A DNA stretch of 64,000 nt from Acidobacteria bacterium RIFCSPLOWO2_12_FULL_68_19 (GTDB lineage: Bacteria; Acidobacteriota; Vicinamibacteria; Vicinamibacterales; UBA2999): contig MELF01000005.1 of NCBI GenBank assembly GCA_001767525.1, forward strand, positions 45,867-109,866. The letters run 5' to 3'. Under the pieces are notes generated by a model that searched no databases, had not been told where the DNA came from, and saw nothing but the letters and a program-made list of their open reading frames with translations. Below, one piece after another: positions 8,530 through 21,308 of the stretch (position 1 is the first letter of the stretch; each line of letters starts with the position of its first letter). The translations under genes and the position numbers were made by a program.

Positions 8530-8680
8530 GCACAAAAGCGCGCCGCTTGTCAAAAAATCGCGCGTGCGATCGACGTCGATTCGCGCGTCGTCGGTCGAGT
8601 CTCACCTCTGCTGTGAAGTGTCGGATGAAGACGTACCGAACCGTAGAGGCAAGGCGTGCGCGCGCCGTCGATCGACGCGC

Positions 8681-9814
8681 TCACTGTCCCATCGCGTGGA
8701 GCGCGGCGCGCGCGCGGGAGGCCACTCGGAGCGGGTCGCGCGGACCCGCGGCGGCGATGGCGTCACCGTAGGCGGTCGCCGCGTCGGCGCGGCGGCCGGC
8801 ATGCTCGAGCGCGAGGCCGAGCTGCAGGTGGGCGCGCGCAAGCGCGCCGAACGGCGCGGCCGGTCGCGTGGCAATGACCGCGCGCAACTGTTCAACCGCG
8901 GCGCCGGTCTCGCCCAGCCGATCGAGCTGCAGCGCGGCGCCGAGGCGTGCCGACGATTCCGCCAGCCCGGGCTCGGAGACGCGCCCTGCGCGCGCCGCGT
9001 CGAGCAGCTCCTGCCATGCCGCGAGGCTTGCCTTCACGTCCTGCAGATAGACATCGTGGAGCTCGGCGATCGCCTGTCGAAAGTGCGGATTGCGCGGATG
9101 CCTGGTCTGCAGGTCGCGGAGCAGCGCGAGGGCCAGGTCGGGCCGCTTCTCGTACCACAGATAGATGAGGTGGAGCTGGTAGTCGGCCTCGCTGCGGAGC
9201 AGCGCGCCTTGGCGCTGGACCCGCAGCATCTCCTGGAGCCCCCTCGTTCGGTCCCCTCCGGGCAGGAGCAGGAGCCAGCGCACCATCTTGAATGCGGTCG
9301 GCGCCACGTCGGCGTAATAGTGATAGAGGCCAAGTCCGAAGGACGCATCGGTCATCTGCGGGTCGAGCGCCGAGGCGCGCTCGAGAGCCGCCTTGATGCG
9401 CTTGCCGTCGCGCGCCGCCGCGAAGCGCTCCCCCCGAAGCACCCGCCACTGCGCCCTCGCGCCGTAGGCCCCTGCGAGGTAGAACCATGCCTCCGCCCGC
9501 GCCGGCTCGCGGGCGGTCCAGGCGACGGTGGCGGCAATCGCCGCCTCGGCGCGGGCCTGGAAGTCGGCGTCGCGGGCGGTGCTGATCGGGTCGAGCTGAA
9601 TGCGCCACCAGACCCCCACCTCCTCGAGGACCCGGCACGCCTCAGGGGCGGCGGGGCCGCATGCGCGCGCGGCGAGCGACGGCACCTCCTCGAAGCGGGC
9701 GTCGACAATGGCGTCGTAGACCCGGGCGATCTCGGATGCGGCGGTCAGGCCACGGCGCGGGAGTGGCTGCGCCGCGGGCGTGACGAGAATCCCGAGCGCA
9801 CACGCTACCGTCAC
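8681..9814 (-). CDS. exported helical-repeat (TPR-like) protein of unknown function
   Basis: A 377-aa product from GTG 9814, giving a short hydrophobic export signal (VTVACALGILVTPAAQ). GTG 9829 is an alternative but lies inside a repeat. The rest is almost entirely amphipathic helices with TPR-like spacing: AWFYLAGAYGARAQW, DASFGLGLYHYYADV and DYQLHLIYLWYEKRPDLALAL. No catalytic motif is recognised. Conserved-looking segments suggest a binding scaffold in the envelope. It follows ddl on the same strand, but a hairpin of octamer repeats separates them, so it may be transcribed separately. Confidence 0.65.
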   Translation of the reverse strand: MTVACALGILVTPAAQPLPRRGLTAASEIARVYDAIVDARFEEVPSLAARACGPAAPEACRVLEEVGVWWRIQLDPISTARDADFQARAEAAIAATVAWTAREPARAEAWFYLAGAYGARAQWRVLRGERFAAARDGKRIKAALERASALDPQMTDASFGLGLYHYYADVAPTAFKMVRWLLLLPGGDRTRGLQEMLRVQRQGALLRSEADYQLHLIYLWYEKRPDLALALLRDLQTRHPRNPHFRQAIAELHDVYLQDVKASLAAWQELLDAARAGRVSEPGLAESSARLGAALQLDRLGETGAAVEQLRAVIATRPAAPFGALARAHLQLGLALEHAGRRADAATAYGDAIAAAGPRDPLRVASRARAALHAMGQ

Positions 9815-9825
9815 ACCCCCACGGA

Positions 9826-9890
9826 ACACCGAGACACCGAGGCACCGAGACAGGGATACGGATCTTCTCGGTGTCTCGGTGCCTCGGTGG
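9826..9890. repeat. mirrored octad repeats (3 + 3), probable ddl terminator hairpin
   Basis: Three octamers ACACCGAG, ACACCGAG, GCACCGAG (9826-9849) face three inverse octamers CTCGGTGT, CTCGGTGC, CTCGGTGG (9867-9890) across 17 nt. The arms pair as a long hairpin with few mismatches, 8 nt beyond the ddl stop. There is no clear T-run, so simple rho-independent termination is not assured. Confidence 0.7.
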
Positions 9891-9897
9891 TACGTAT

Positions 9898-11061
9898 TCA
9901 CGTAATGCTCGTGCGGAGCTGCTGCTTCTCGGCGTGCCGCTCGAGCGCCAGTGTGAGGAGCCGGTCCAGGAGGTCCGGATAGGGCAGGCCCGATGCGTCC
10001 CACAGTTTCGGGTACATGCTGATCGTGGTGAAGCCCGGAATCGTGTTGACCTCGTTCACGAACAGCTCGCCGCTGGTGCGCGCCAGGAGAAAATCGACGC
10101 GCGCCATGCCGGCGCCCTCGACGGCGCGGAAGGCACCGACCGCCAGGCGCCTCACGGCCGCAGTCTGCTCCCCGGTGAGCGGCGCCGGGATGAGGAGCCT
10201 CGACCCCTCGTCCAGGTACTTGGCCTCGTAGTCGTAGAACTCCCGCGAGGGGATGATTTCGCCTGGGATCGACGCCTCGGGTTCGTCGTTGCCGAGTACC
10301 GCGCACTCGATCTCCCGTGCGTCGGGCACCGCCTCTTCGATGACGATCTTGCGGTCGAACTGGAGGGCGAGCGCCATCGCGTCCCGAAACTCGGCATCCG
10401 ATTTCGCTTTCGAGATCCCGACACTCGACCCGAGGTTGGCGGGCTTGACGAACACAGGGTAGCCGAGCAGGTGCGACACCCGCGCGGTCGTTGCCGCCGG
10501 ATCACGCTCCCACTCGCGCCGCAGCACCACCTCGTGACGCACAATCGGCAAGCCGTGGGCGGCAAACAGCGTCTTCATCACCGCCTTGTCCATGCCGACG
10601 GCCGACCCGAGGACGCCCGCGCCGACGTAGGGGACGTTGGCGAGCTCCAGCAGTCCTTGGACGGTGCCGTCCTCGCCGTACGGCCCGTGCAGCACCGGAA
10701 AGACGACATCGATGCCCGTGGCGGCCACTGCGGCCGACGGCTCGACGAGCTGCAGCGTTTCACCGGGCGGCTGTCCCTCGACTTCGCTCGGGACAACCTG
10801 AGCGGCAGTTGTGGCCCGACCAGCCTGGGCACGACCCTGAGCTCCTCGGAGGGGCGATGGTGGCTCGAAGACCTCCGCGGCCGACAGCGCCTCTGGCGGC
10901 TTGGCGCCAAGCGTCCAGCGGCCGTCTTTCTCGATACGGATTGGCACCGCCTCGTACCGCATGCGGTCGAGGTGCTTGAAGATGGACGCCGCGGACGCGA
11001 CCGAGACCTCGTGCTCGCCCGATCGCCCGCCGAAGACGACGCCGACGCGCAGTCTTGTCAC
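9898..11061 (-). CDS. ddl: D-alanine--D-alanine ligase
   Basis: A 387-aa ATP-grasp enzyme that makes the D-Ala-D-Ala dipeptide for peptidoglycan precursors. The GTG start at 11061 yields VGVVFGGRSGEHEVSVASA (residues 6-24), the family N-terminus. VFPVLHGPYGEDGTVQGLLE, FVKPANLGSSVGISK and the C-terminal NEVNTIPGFTTISMYPKL, with metal-binding Glu/Asn, are all present. Residues about 68-98 are an extra loop encoded by a REP-like element (10768-10860). It falls in a variable linker, so activity is probably kept. The gene is divergent from tgt with only 19 nt between the start codons. Confidence 0.95.
   Translation of the reverse strand: MTRLRVGVVFGGRSGEHEVSVASAASIFKHLDRMRYEAVPIRIEKDGRWTLGAKPPEALSAAEVFEPPSPLRGAQGRAQAGRATTAAQVVPSEVEGQPPGETLQLVEPSAAVAATGIDVVFPVLHGPYGEDGTVQGLLELANVPYVGAGVLGSAVGMDKAVMKTLFAAHGLPIVRHEVVLRREWERDPAATTARVSHLLGYPVFVKPANLGSSVGISKAKSDAEFRDAMALALQFDRKIVIEEAVPDAREIECAVLGNDEPEASIPGEIIPSREFYDYEAKYLDEGSRLLIPAPLTGEQTAAVRRLAVGAFRAVEGAGMARVDFLLARTSGELFVNEVNTIPGFTTISMYPKLWDASGLPYPDLLDRLLTLALERHAEKQQLRTSIT
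10768..10860 (-). repeat. REP-like element embedded in frame in ddl
   Basis: Read on the minus strand it contains GAGCTCAGGGTCGTGCC, then GCTCAGGTTGTCCCGAGC and AAGTCGAGGG. The same words (GCTCAGGGTCG, CCCGAGC, GTCGAAGGG) occur at 57211-57303. It adds about 31 low-complexity residues (PPSPLRGAQGR...VPSEVEGQPPG) to Ddl. Confidence 0.6.
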
Positions 11062-11080
11062 GGACCGGTAGTATCTTAGC

Positions 11081-12238
11081 GTGTCTTCGTTCCGCTTCTC
11101 GGTGCGCGGCGCCGACGGCGACGCCCGACTCGGCGAGCTGCGGACGCCTCACGGGATCGTCCAGACGCCCGCCTTCATGCCCGTCGGCACGCAGGGCGCC
11201 GTCAAGGCGGTTCGCCAGCAGGAGCTCGAGGAGGCGGGGGCCGAGATCCTCCTCGCCAACACCTACCATCTGCTCCTGCGTCCGGGCGACGAGCTCATCG
11301 CGCGGCGCGGCGGCCTGCACCGCTTCATCGGCTGGTCGCGTCCGATCCTGACCGACAGCGGCGGGTTTCAGGTCTACAGCCTGGCCGAGCGGCGGGTGGT
11401 GACCGAGGAGGGCGCCACCTTCCAGTCGCATCTGGACGGCGCGCGCCACCTGCTGACGCCGGAGCGCGCCACCGACGTTCAGGCGCGCCTCGGTTCCGAT
11501 ATCGCGATGGTGCTCGACGAGTGCCTCGCGCTGCCGGCGACCCGTGACGAAGCCGCCACGGCGATGGCGCGCTCGGTGCGATGGGCGGAGCGCTGCCGGC
11601 GCCGCCTGCTCGCGCTGCGGAACGGCGGGGTGCCGGATGTCCGGCCGTCCAACGCCGGCCAGGCGCAGTTCGGCATCGTACAGGGGGGGCTGTTCCAGGA
11701 CCTGCGCGACGAGAGCATCGACAGGACGGTGGCCATCGAGTTCGAGGGATACGCCATCGGCGGGCTGAGCGTGGGCGAGCCGGCCGAGCAGATGTACGCG
11801 GTGGCGGGCGCGGCGGCGCGCCGGCTCCCGGCGGATCGCCCGCGGTACCTCATGGGGGTCGGCACGCCCGAGGATCTGGTCGAGTGCGTCGCCCGGGGCA
11901 TCGACATGTTCGACTGCGTCCTGCCGACGCGCAACGCCCGCAACGGCCAGCTCTTCACGAGCGAAGGGCGAATCAACATCAAGAACGCCCGGTACGCGGA
12001 AGACGACGGTCCGCTCGACCAGCAGTGCGGCTGCTACACCTGCCGCCACCACTCCCGGGCCTATCTGCGACACCTGTTCCTGGCTGGCGAGATGACCTCG
12101 GGCGTCCTTAACACGTTGCACAACCTCAGCTTCTACCTTGACAGCATGCGGAGGATCAGAGACGCTATAGCGTTTCGGACCTTTACGACGTTCAGACAGG
12201 AGTTTCTTCGCTCGGCTGCGTCCAGCGGAGCGCCGTGA
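11081..12238 (+). CDS. tgt: tRNA-guanine transglycosylase (queuine tRNA-ribosyltransferase)
   Basis: A 385-aa TIM-barrel enzyme that swaps guanine 34 for preQ1 in GUN-anticodon tRNAs. The catalytic Asp is in TDSGGFQVYS (Asp92), and the nucleophilic Asp is in the FDCVLPTRNARNGQLFT block (about 276-292). The zinc site CGCYTCRHHSRAYLRH is near the C-terminus. The GTG start at 11081 has no clear Shine-Dalgarno sequence. It heads a tgt-yajC-secD-secF cluster, a very widespread bacterial order. Confidence 0.96.
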   Translation: MSSFRFSVRGADGDARLGELRTPHGIVQTPAFMPVGTQGAVKAVRQQELEEAGAEILLANTYHLLLRPGDELIARRGGLHRFIGWSRPILTDSGGFQVYSLAERRVVTEEGATFQSHLDGARHLLTPERATDVQARLGSDIAMVLDECLALPATRDEAATAMARSVRWAERCRRRLLALRNGGVPDVRPSNAGQAQFGIVQGGLFQDLRDESIDRTVAIEFEGYAIGGLSVGEPAEQMYAVAGAAARRLPADRPRYLMGVGTPEDLVECVARGIDMFDCVLPTRNARNGQLFTSEGRINIKNARYAEDDGPLDQQCGCYTCRHHSRAYLRHLFLAGEMTSGVLNTLHNLSFYLDSMRRIRDAIAFRTFTTFRQEFLRSAASSGAP

Positions 12239-12271
12239 CGGCGTTCCCCGAAGGCGCCTGTCACTCGACTC

Positions 12272-12613
12272 ATGAACTGGCACATACCGACACTTCTGGC
12301 CATGGGCACGCCTGGGCCCGGCGCTCCGAGCGCCTGGGTGCAGCTCGTCCCGTTCGCGCTCGTCCTGGCGATCTTCTATTTCCTCATCCTCGCGCCGATG
12401 AAGAAGCGGCAACGGAAGGTGCGGGATTTCCTGGCGACGTTGAAGGTGGGCGACCGCGTGGTCACCTCGGGAGGCCTGTTCGGGACGATCACCCGCCTCG
12501 GCGACCAGTCGGTCCAGATTCAGGTGGCTGACAAGGTCCGCGTGGAGATTGCGCGCCACGCCGTCGTCGGCTACCAGGGACAGGAGCCGGTGTCGACGGA
12601 GAGTCAATCGTGA
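12272..12613 (+). CDS. yajC: preprotein translocase accessory subunit YajC
   Basis: A 113-aa protein with a single transmembrane helix (about residues 21-41, WVQLVPFALVLAIFYFLIL) followed by APMKKRQRK and a small cytosolic domain KVGDRVVTSGGLFGTITRL, the YajC signature. It works with SecDF-YidC at the translocon. Its stop overlaps the secD GTG by 4 nt, so translation is coupled. Confidence 0.95.
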   Translation: MNWHIPTLLAMGTPGPGAPSAWVQLVPFALVLAIFYFLILAPMKKRQRKVRDFLATLKVGDRVVTSGGLFGTITRLGDQSVQIQVADKVRVEIARHAVVGYQGQEPVSTESQS

Positions 12614-14166
12614 ACAAGAACCTGCGCTGGCGAGTGGTGCCCATCCTGGCGATCATCGCGCTGTCGATCTGGGCCTTCTACCCCCCGTCGGAGAAGGTCA
12701 ATCTCGGGCTCGACCTCAAGGGGGGCGTCCACCTGATCATGCGCGTGCAGACCGACGCGGCGCTGCGGATCGAAACCGAGACGACGGTCGAGCGGCTCGG
12801 TGAAGCGCTCTCCCGAGCGGGCGTGCAGTATTCGAGGCTGGAGGTCACCAGCCCGACGGAGTTCGTCGTCGAAGGCCTCCAGAACGACCAGGCGTTCCGG
12901 CAGGCGTCGGTCGAGGTCGACACGGTGTTCACCCGTTCGCCCGGGGCGGGGCGCTACACCTACACGATGCGGCCGCTCATCGCCGGCCAGCTGCGGGATG
13001 AAGCGGTCACGCAGGCGCTGCAGACGATCGAGCGCCGCGTCAACGAGCTCGGCGTCGTCGAGCCGATCGTGGCGCGGTACACGGCGGCGAATCAGATTCT
13101 CGTGCAGCTCCCGGGGGTGACCGACGTCCAGCGCGCGAAGGAGATCATCCGGTCGACGGCGCTCCTCGAGCTGAAGATCGTCGAGCAGGGGCCGTTCCCG
13201 TCGCAGGACGCGGCCCAGCAGGCGTACAACAACAACGTGCCGCCGGACCTGGAGATCGTGCCGGGCTCGGCCGACCTCACGGTCACCGGGGGCGGCGCGC
13301 CGTCCACGGTCTACTATGTCGTCCGTCGCGTGGCGCAGATCACCGGCCGCGACCTGCGGACCGCGCGCCAGGGCCTCGATCAGAACAACCTGCCGGCGGT
13401 CGACTTCTCGCTCAACCAGGACGGCGCCCGGCGTTTCGGACAGTTGACCGAACAGAGCATCGGACGGCAGTTGGCGATCATTCTCGACGACCGAGTGATG
13501 TCGGCGCCGACCATTCAGGCTCGCATCACGGACCAGGGTCAGATTACCGGCGTCCAGCCGGACGAGGCGGCCAACCTCGCCCTGATGCTTCGCAGTGGCG
13601 CGCTACCGGCGCCGATGGACTTCCTCGAGGAGCGGACGGTCGGCCCCTCGCTCGGAGCCGAATCGATCCGCGCCGGGGTCACCTCGTCGATTGGCGGCCT
13701 GCTCCTGGTCGTGCTGTTCATGCTGTTCTATTACAGGCTCGCGGGCCTCAACGCGCTCACCTCGATTGTGGTCAACGTGCTGATTCTGCTCGGGATGATG
13801 TCGTACCTCGGTGCGACGATGACGCTGCCGGGGTTTGCCGGCTTCATCTTGACCATCGGCATGGGCGTCGATTCCAACGTGCTGATCTTCGAGCGCATCA
13901 AGGAGGAGCTCGCCACGGCCAAGGGGGTGCGGGCGGCGGTGAACGCGGGGTTCGACCGCGTCTGGTGGACGATCGTGGACACCCACGTCGCGTCGCTCAT
14001 CGGCGCGCTGCTGCTGCTGAACTTCGGCACGGGGCCGATCCGCGGCTTCGCGACGACCCTGATCATCGGTCTGGCGTCCAATGTGTTCACGGCGGTGTAC
14101 GTCTCGCGGACGATTTTCGAGCTGGTGCTGTCGCGCCGGGCGCAGCCGCAGACGCTGAGCATATGA
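12610..14166 (+). CDS. secD: protein translocase subunit SecD
   Basis: A 518-aa inner-membrane RND-type protein that uses proton-motive force to pull secreted proteins through SecYEG. It shows an N-terminal membrane helix, the LGLDLKGGVHL motif (about 32-42), and a large periplasmic head ending near GALPAPMDFLEERTVGPSLG. Five C-terminal membrane helices follow, carrying GMGVDSNVLIFERIKEE with the conserved Asp. GTG start, coupled to yajC. Confidence 0.96.
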   Translation: MNKNLRWRVVPILAIIALSIWAFYPPSEKVNLGLDLKGGVHLIMRVQTDAALRIETETTVERLGEALSRAGVQYSRLEVTSPTEFVVEGLQNDQAFRQASVEVDTVFTRSPGAGRYTYTMRPLIAGQLRDEAVTQALQTIERRVNELGVVEPIVARYTAANQILVQLPGVTDVQRAKEIIRSTALLELKIVEQGPFPSQDAAQQAYNNNVPPDLEIVPGSADLTVTGGGAPSTVYYVVRRVAQITGRDLRTARQGLDQNNLPAVDFSLNQDGARRFGQLTEQSIGRQLAIILDDRVMSAPTIQARITDQGQITGVQPDEAANLALMLRSGALPAPMDFLEERTVGPSLGAESIRAGVTSSIGGLLLVVLFMLFYYRLAGLNALTSIVVNVLILLGMMSYLGATMTLPGFAGFILTIGMGVDSNVLIFERIKEELATAKGVRAAVNAGFDRVWWTIVDTHVASLIGALLLLNFGTGPIRGFATTLIIGLASNVFTAVYVSRTIFELVLSRRAQPQTLSI

Positions 14167-14194
14167 ATGGCGACAGGCTCCGGGGGTAGGACTC

Positions 14195-14275
14195 GAGGCT
14201 GCGGGAAACCGCAGAGCCCTAGCCCAGAGCCGCCTAGAGCCCAGAACCCGAGGCCCACAGCCTAGAGCCGACAGG
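14195..14275. repeat. heptad quasi-repeats between secD and secF
   Basis: Six consecutive 7-nt units run from 14234 to 14275 (CTAGAGC, CCAGAAC, CCGAGGC, CCACAGC, CTAGAGC, CGACAGG). More degenerate units precede them. A mirrored partner lies upstream: GGCTGCGG at 14197-14204 faces CCGCAGAGCC at 14209-14218. The 114-nt gap (14167-14280) holds no gene. Confidence 0.65.
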
Positions 14276-14280
14276 GAACT

Positions 14281-15264
14281 ATGCAGATATTCAGGAGTCC
14301 CAACTTCAACTTCATCCGGTGGCGCTGGCACGCGCTCGCGCTCTCGATCCTGGTCATCGCCGCCGGCGCGGCGATGATAGGGTCGCGCGGCGGGCTGCCG
14401 CTCGGCATCGACTTCTCCGGCGGCACGATCGTCGTCGTGAAATTCGATCAGGCGGTGGGCGAGGACCAGGTGCGCCGGGCCGTCTCCGGCCTCGCCGGCG
14501 AGGTGGGCGTGCAGCAGTTCGGCGCGCCGGAGGATCGCGAATGGCTGATCCGGCTGCCGCAGACGCAGGTCGCCGAGCAGGGCGCCAGCCTCGAGGAAGG
14601 AGCGCAGCGGATCACGGAGGCGCTGCAGAAGGCCGGGCTGCCGAGCTTCGAGGTGATCAATCGGGAAATCGTCGGGCCGGTCATCGGCGCCGACCTCCAG
14701 CAGCGCGGCATCTACGCGACGCTGGCGTCGCTTGCCGCGATTACGGTCTACATCGCGGTCCGGTTCCGCTTCACCTTTGCGGTCGGCGCGATTGCCGCCA
14801 CGTTCCACGACATCTTCGTCACGCTCGCGTTCCTGATATTCTTCGGCTACGAGCTCTCGCTCAACGTGGTGGCGGCGATTCTCACGATTACCGGCTACTC
14901 AGTCAACGACACGATCGTCGTCTTCGACCGCGTCCGGGAGAACCTGCGGTCGATGCGGCGGGAGACGCTGGATCAGGTGGTCAACACCAGCGTCAACCAG
15001 ACGCTGGCGCGCACGGTGATCACCGCCGGCACGACGTTCCTCGCCGTGCTGGCGCTCTACCTGTTCGGCGGCGAGGTGCTTCGCGGCTTCGCGTTCACCA
15101 TGCTCGTCGGCATCGTGAGCGGCACGTATTCCACCGTGTTCATCGCCTCGGCGATCGCGATTCTCCTGAGCCAGCGGAGGCGTGCGGCCACCGCGGCCGC
15201 CGAGGTGGCGTCGCGGCCCGACGCGCGAGCCGGGCGCAAGGCCCGCGGCGCGAAGGCGTCATAG
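14281..15264 (+). CDS. secF: protein translocase subunit SecF
   Basis: A 327-aa partner of SecD with six membrane helices. It has the N-terminal GIDFSGGTIV motif (about 41-50) and the conserved TITGYSVNDTIVVFDRVREN block in the membrane domain. The C-terminus is an Ala/Arg/Lys-rich tail. No Shine-Dalgarno sequence coupled to secD is possible, because a 114-nt repeat-filled gap intervenes. Confidence 0.95.
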   Translation: MQIFRSPNFNFIRWRWHALALSILVIAAGAAMIGSRGGLPLGIDFSGGTIVVVKFDQAVGEDQVRRAVSGLAGEVGVQQFGAPEDREWLIRLPQTQVAEQGASLEEGAQRITEALQKAGLPSFEVINREIVGPVIGADLQQRGIYATLASLAAITVYIAVRFRFTFAVGAIAATFHDIFVTLAFLIFFGYELSLNVVAAILTITGYSVNDTIVVFDRVRENLRSMRRETLDQVVNTSVNQTLARTVITAGTTFLAVLALYLFGGEVLRGFAFTMLVGIVSGTYSTVFIASAIAILLSQRRRAATAAAEVASRPDARAGRKARGAKAS

Positions 15265-15279
15265 TCGCCACTCGCGTCG

Positions 15280-16068
<789 letters not shown>

Positions 16069-16074
16069 TCAGCG

Positions 16075-16722
16075 ATGCAGTGGCTGCGACGTAGCTTCAT
16101 CGCCGGGTTCTTCGTCACCGTGCCGCTCGTCATCAGCGTGGCGACGCTGGTGTGGGTGTTCGGCGTCATCGATGGTTCCACCGCCCCGCTGGCGGCCCGT
16201 GTACTCGGGCGGGAGGTACCGGGACTCGGGCTGCTCATCACGCTGCTGGTGATCCTGGCGGTCGGCGCGGTGGCAACCAACGTCATCGGCCGGCGCATCC
16301 TGACCCGCGGAGAAGGGTGGCTGATGCGGGTGCCGGTCTTCCGCACGATCTACGCGCCGGTCAAGCAGCTCGTGGCGGCGTTCTCGCCGGACAACGAATA
16401 CGGCTTCAAGCGCGTCGTGATGGTCGACGACCCGCGCCGCGGCCTGGTGATGGGGTTTCTGACCAAGGAGTTCACGATCGATCGCGGGCGCGGCGCAGAA
16501 GCGCTGGTCGCCGTGTACGTCCCTACGAATCATCTGTACTTGGGCGATGTGGCCGTCTACCCCGGGGACACCGTGTTCTTTCCGGACATCTCGGTGGAGG
16601 AGGGTATTCGGATCTTTCTCACGGGGGGAATGTCGCTCCCCGACAGGGTCCGAGCAAGGAGCGGCGCCCCGGCGGCTGGCGGGTCGATGGCGGACCGGCG
16701 GCCGGAGCGGCCAGAGGTCTGA
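16075..16722 (+). CDS. DUF502 family membrane protein
   Basis: A 215-aa protein with two N-terminal membrane helices (about 8-29 and 52-70). The DUF502 core follows: PVFRTIYAPVKQLVAAFS, FKRVVMVDDPRRG, and VYVPTNHLYLGDVAVYPGDTV (split here only for length). The C-terminal tail is low in complexity and charged. DUF502 proteins are widespread with no established reaction. The ATG of the downstream pyrophosphatase directly abuts its stop, so the two are co-translated. Confidence 0.85.
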   Translation: MQWLRRSFIAGFFVTVPLVISVATLVWVFGVIDGSTAPLAARVLGREVPGLGLLITLLVILAVGAVATNVIGRRILTRGEGWLMRVPVFRTIYAPVKQLVAAFSPDNEYGFKRVVMVDDPRRGLVMGFLTKEFTIDRGRGAEALVAVYVPTNHLYLGDVAVYPGDTVFFPDISVEEGIRIFLTGGMSLPDRVRARSGAPAAGGSMADRRPERPEV

Positions 16723-18801
16723 ATGGAGCTGCTGACGCTCGCGTTCGGCGCGGGCACCCTGGCGCTGGCCTTCGCCGCCGTCACGACGCGCCGCGTGTTG
16801 CGCGAGGAGACGGGGACCGATACGATGCGGAACATCGCCGCGCTGATCCAGCAGGGCGCGGCCGCCTTTCTCCGTCGTGAATACACCTTCGTGGCGGCGT
16901 TCGTCATCCTCGTGGGCGCCATCATTGCCGTGTTCGTCGATCTCGACGTTACCGGGAAGTTCGCCGCGCTCGGCTTGGCGCCGGAGGGCCCGTTCGCGAC
17001 GCTGCCCCGGACGGCGATCTCGTACGTGCTCGGGGCGTGCGCCTCGGCGGCCTCCGGTTATATCGGCATGTTCATCGCCGTTCGCGCGAACGTCCGCACG
17101 GCAGCCAAGGCGCGCGTGGGCCTCAATCCTGCGCTGCGGGTGGCGTTCGCGTCGGGCGCGGTGATGGGGATGACGGTGGTCGGCATCAGCCTGGTCTGCC
17201 TCTCGGGCCTCTACCTCGTCTTCCGGCACTTCCAGCCGTTGACCGGGTTTGCCTTCGGCGCGTCCTCTATTGCCCTCTTCGCGCGCGTCGGCGGGGGCAT
17301 CTTCACGAAGGCCGCCGACGTCGGCGCCGACCTGGTCGGCAAGGTCGAAGCGGGGATTCCCGAGGACGACCCGCGCAACCCGGCGACGATCGCCGACAAT
17401 GTGGGCGACAACGTCGGCGACGTGGCGGGGATGGGCGCCGACCTGTTCGAGTCGTACACCGGCTCGATCGTCGCCACGATGTCGCTGGCGGCGATCGGCG
17501 TCGTCGGGGCCGGCCAGAACGCCGTCCTGCCGTCGGAGGCGGCGGCGAACTGGGACGGGACGGCGTTCGTGCTACCGCTGGGCGTGATGGGCGTCGGCGC
17601 CGTTGCGGCGGTGATCGGCACGTTCTTCGTGCGCACGAGCGAGCAGGCCGACATGGCGCGCCTGCTGTGGGCGCTGCGCGCCGGCATCTTCGGGGCGGGC
17701 GCACTGGCCCTGGCCGGCACGGCAGCCGTCGTTGCGGGGCTCGGCCTCGATTTCAGGCTCTTCTGGGTCGTCGTCGTCGGACTCGTCGCGGGACAGGTGA
17801 TCGGCACAGCGACGGAATACTACACGGCCTACGAGTACTCGCCGACCCAGAAGCTCGCGCGGCAAGCCGTGTCGGGCGCCGGTCCGACGATCATCGGCGG
17901 CCTGGCGCTCGGGATGCTGTCGACGGCCGTGCCGCTGCTGGCGATCGTCGCGGCGATCTGGATGACGTTCGAGCTGGCCGGTCTCTACGGGGTGGCGCTC
18001 TCGGCCGTCGGCATGCTGTCGACGCTGGGCGTCACGCTGGCGACCGACGCCTACGGCCCCGTCGCCGACAACGCCGGCGGCATTGCGGAGCAGTCGCGGC
18101 TGCCCTCCGAGGTGCGCGAGCGGACCGACGCGCTCGACTCGCTCGGCAACACGACGGCGGCCACCGGGAAGGGGTTCGCCATCGGTTCGGCGGTGCTCAC
18201 GGCGCTCGCGCTGATGGTGACCTATTCGCAGATCACCCGGGTCGCCAGCTTCGACCTGCTCGACGTCCAGGTGCTGCTCGGCCTGCTCATCGGCTCGCTG
18301 ATGCCGTTCCTCTTCAGCGCGCTGACGATGGGAGCCGTGGGGCGTGCAGCGATGCGGATGGTGGAGGAAGTGCGGCGGCAGTTCCGGGAGATCCCGGGCA
18401 TCATGGAAGGCACCACGCCGCCCGATGCCGCCGGCGCCGTCCGCATCGCGACCGACGGTGCGGTCCGTGAAATGGTACTGCCAGGGACGCTCGCCGTCGC
18501 CGTGCCGGTGGTCGTCGGCATCGTGTTCGGCGCCGAAGCGCTGGGCGGGCTGCTCATCGGGTCGATCGGCTCCGGGGCGCTGCTGGCGCTGATGATGGCG
18601 AACGCCGGCGGGGCGTGGGACAACGCCAAGAAGTACATCGAGAAGGGACATCACGGCGGAAAGAACTCGGAGGCGCACCGGGCCGCCGTGGTCGGCGACA
18701 CGGTCGGCGATCCCTTCAAGGACACGTCGGGTCCCAGTTTGAACATTCTGCTCAAGCTGATGGCCATCGTGGCGGTCGTGTTCGGACCGCTGTTTCTCTA
18801 A
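16723..18801 (+). CDS. hppA: membrane-bound pyrophosphatase, K+-dependent type
   Basis: A 692-aa integral membrane pump that couples pyrophosphate hydrolysis to H+ or Na+ export. The catalytic block [12 protein letters not shown] is intact (about 198-209), followed by [20 protein letters not shown]. The C-terminal [17 protein letters not shown] site is also present. At the potassium switch the sequence reads [10 protein letters not shown] (about 474-483), that is Ala at the site where K+-independent enzymes carry Lys, so K+ dependence is predicted. The transported ion cannot be decided from sequence alone. Confidence 0.95.
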   Translation: MELLTLAFGAGTLALAFAAVTTRRVLREETGTDTMRNIAALIQQGAAAFLRREYTFVAAFVILVGAIIAVFVDLDVTGKFAALGLAPEGPFATLPRTAISYVLGACASAASGYIGMFIAVRANVRTAAKARVGLNPALRVAFASGAVMGMTVVGISLVCLSGLYLVFRHFQPLTGFAFGASSIALFARVGGGIFTKAADVGADLVGKVEAGIPEDDPRNPATIADNVGDNVGDVAGMGADLFESYTGSIVATMSLAAIGVVGAGQNAVLPSEAAANWDGTAFVLPLGVMGVGAVAAVIGTFFVRTSEQADMARLLWALRAGIFGAGALALAGTAAVVAGLGLDFRLFWVVVVGLVAGQVIGTATEYYTAYEYSPTQKLARQAVSGAGPTIIGGLALGMLSTAVPLLAIVAAIWMTFELAGLYGVALSAVGMLSTLGVTLATDAYGPVADNAGGIAEQSRLPSEVRERTDALDSLGNTTAATGKGFAIGSAVLTALALMVTYSQITRVASFDLLDVQVLLGLLIGSLMPFLFSALTMGAVGRAAMRMVEEVRRQFREIPGIMEGTTPPDAAGAVRIATDGAVREMVLPGTLAVAVPVVVGIVFGAEALGGLLIGSIGSGALLALMMANAGGAWDNAKKYIEKGHHGGKNSEAHRAAVVGDTVGDPFKDTSGPSLNILLKLMAIVAVVFGPLFL

Positions 18802-18821
18802 AGAGAGGGAGTATTCAGGCG

Positions 18822-21308
<2,487 letters not shown>

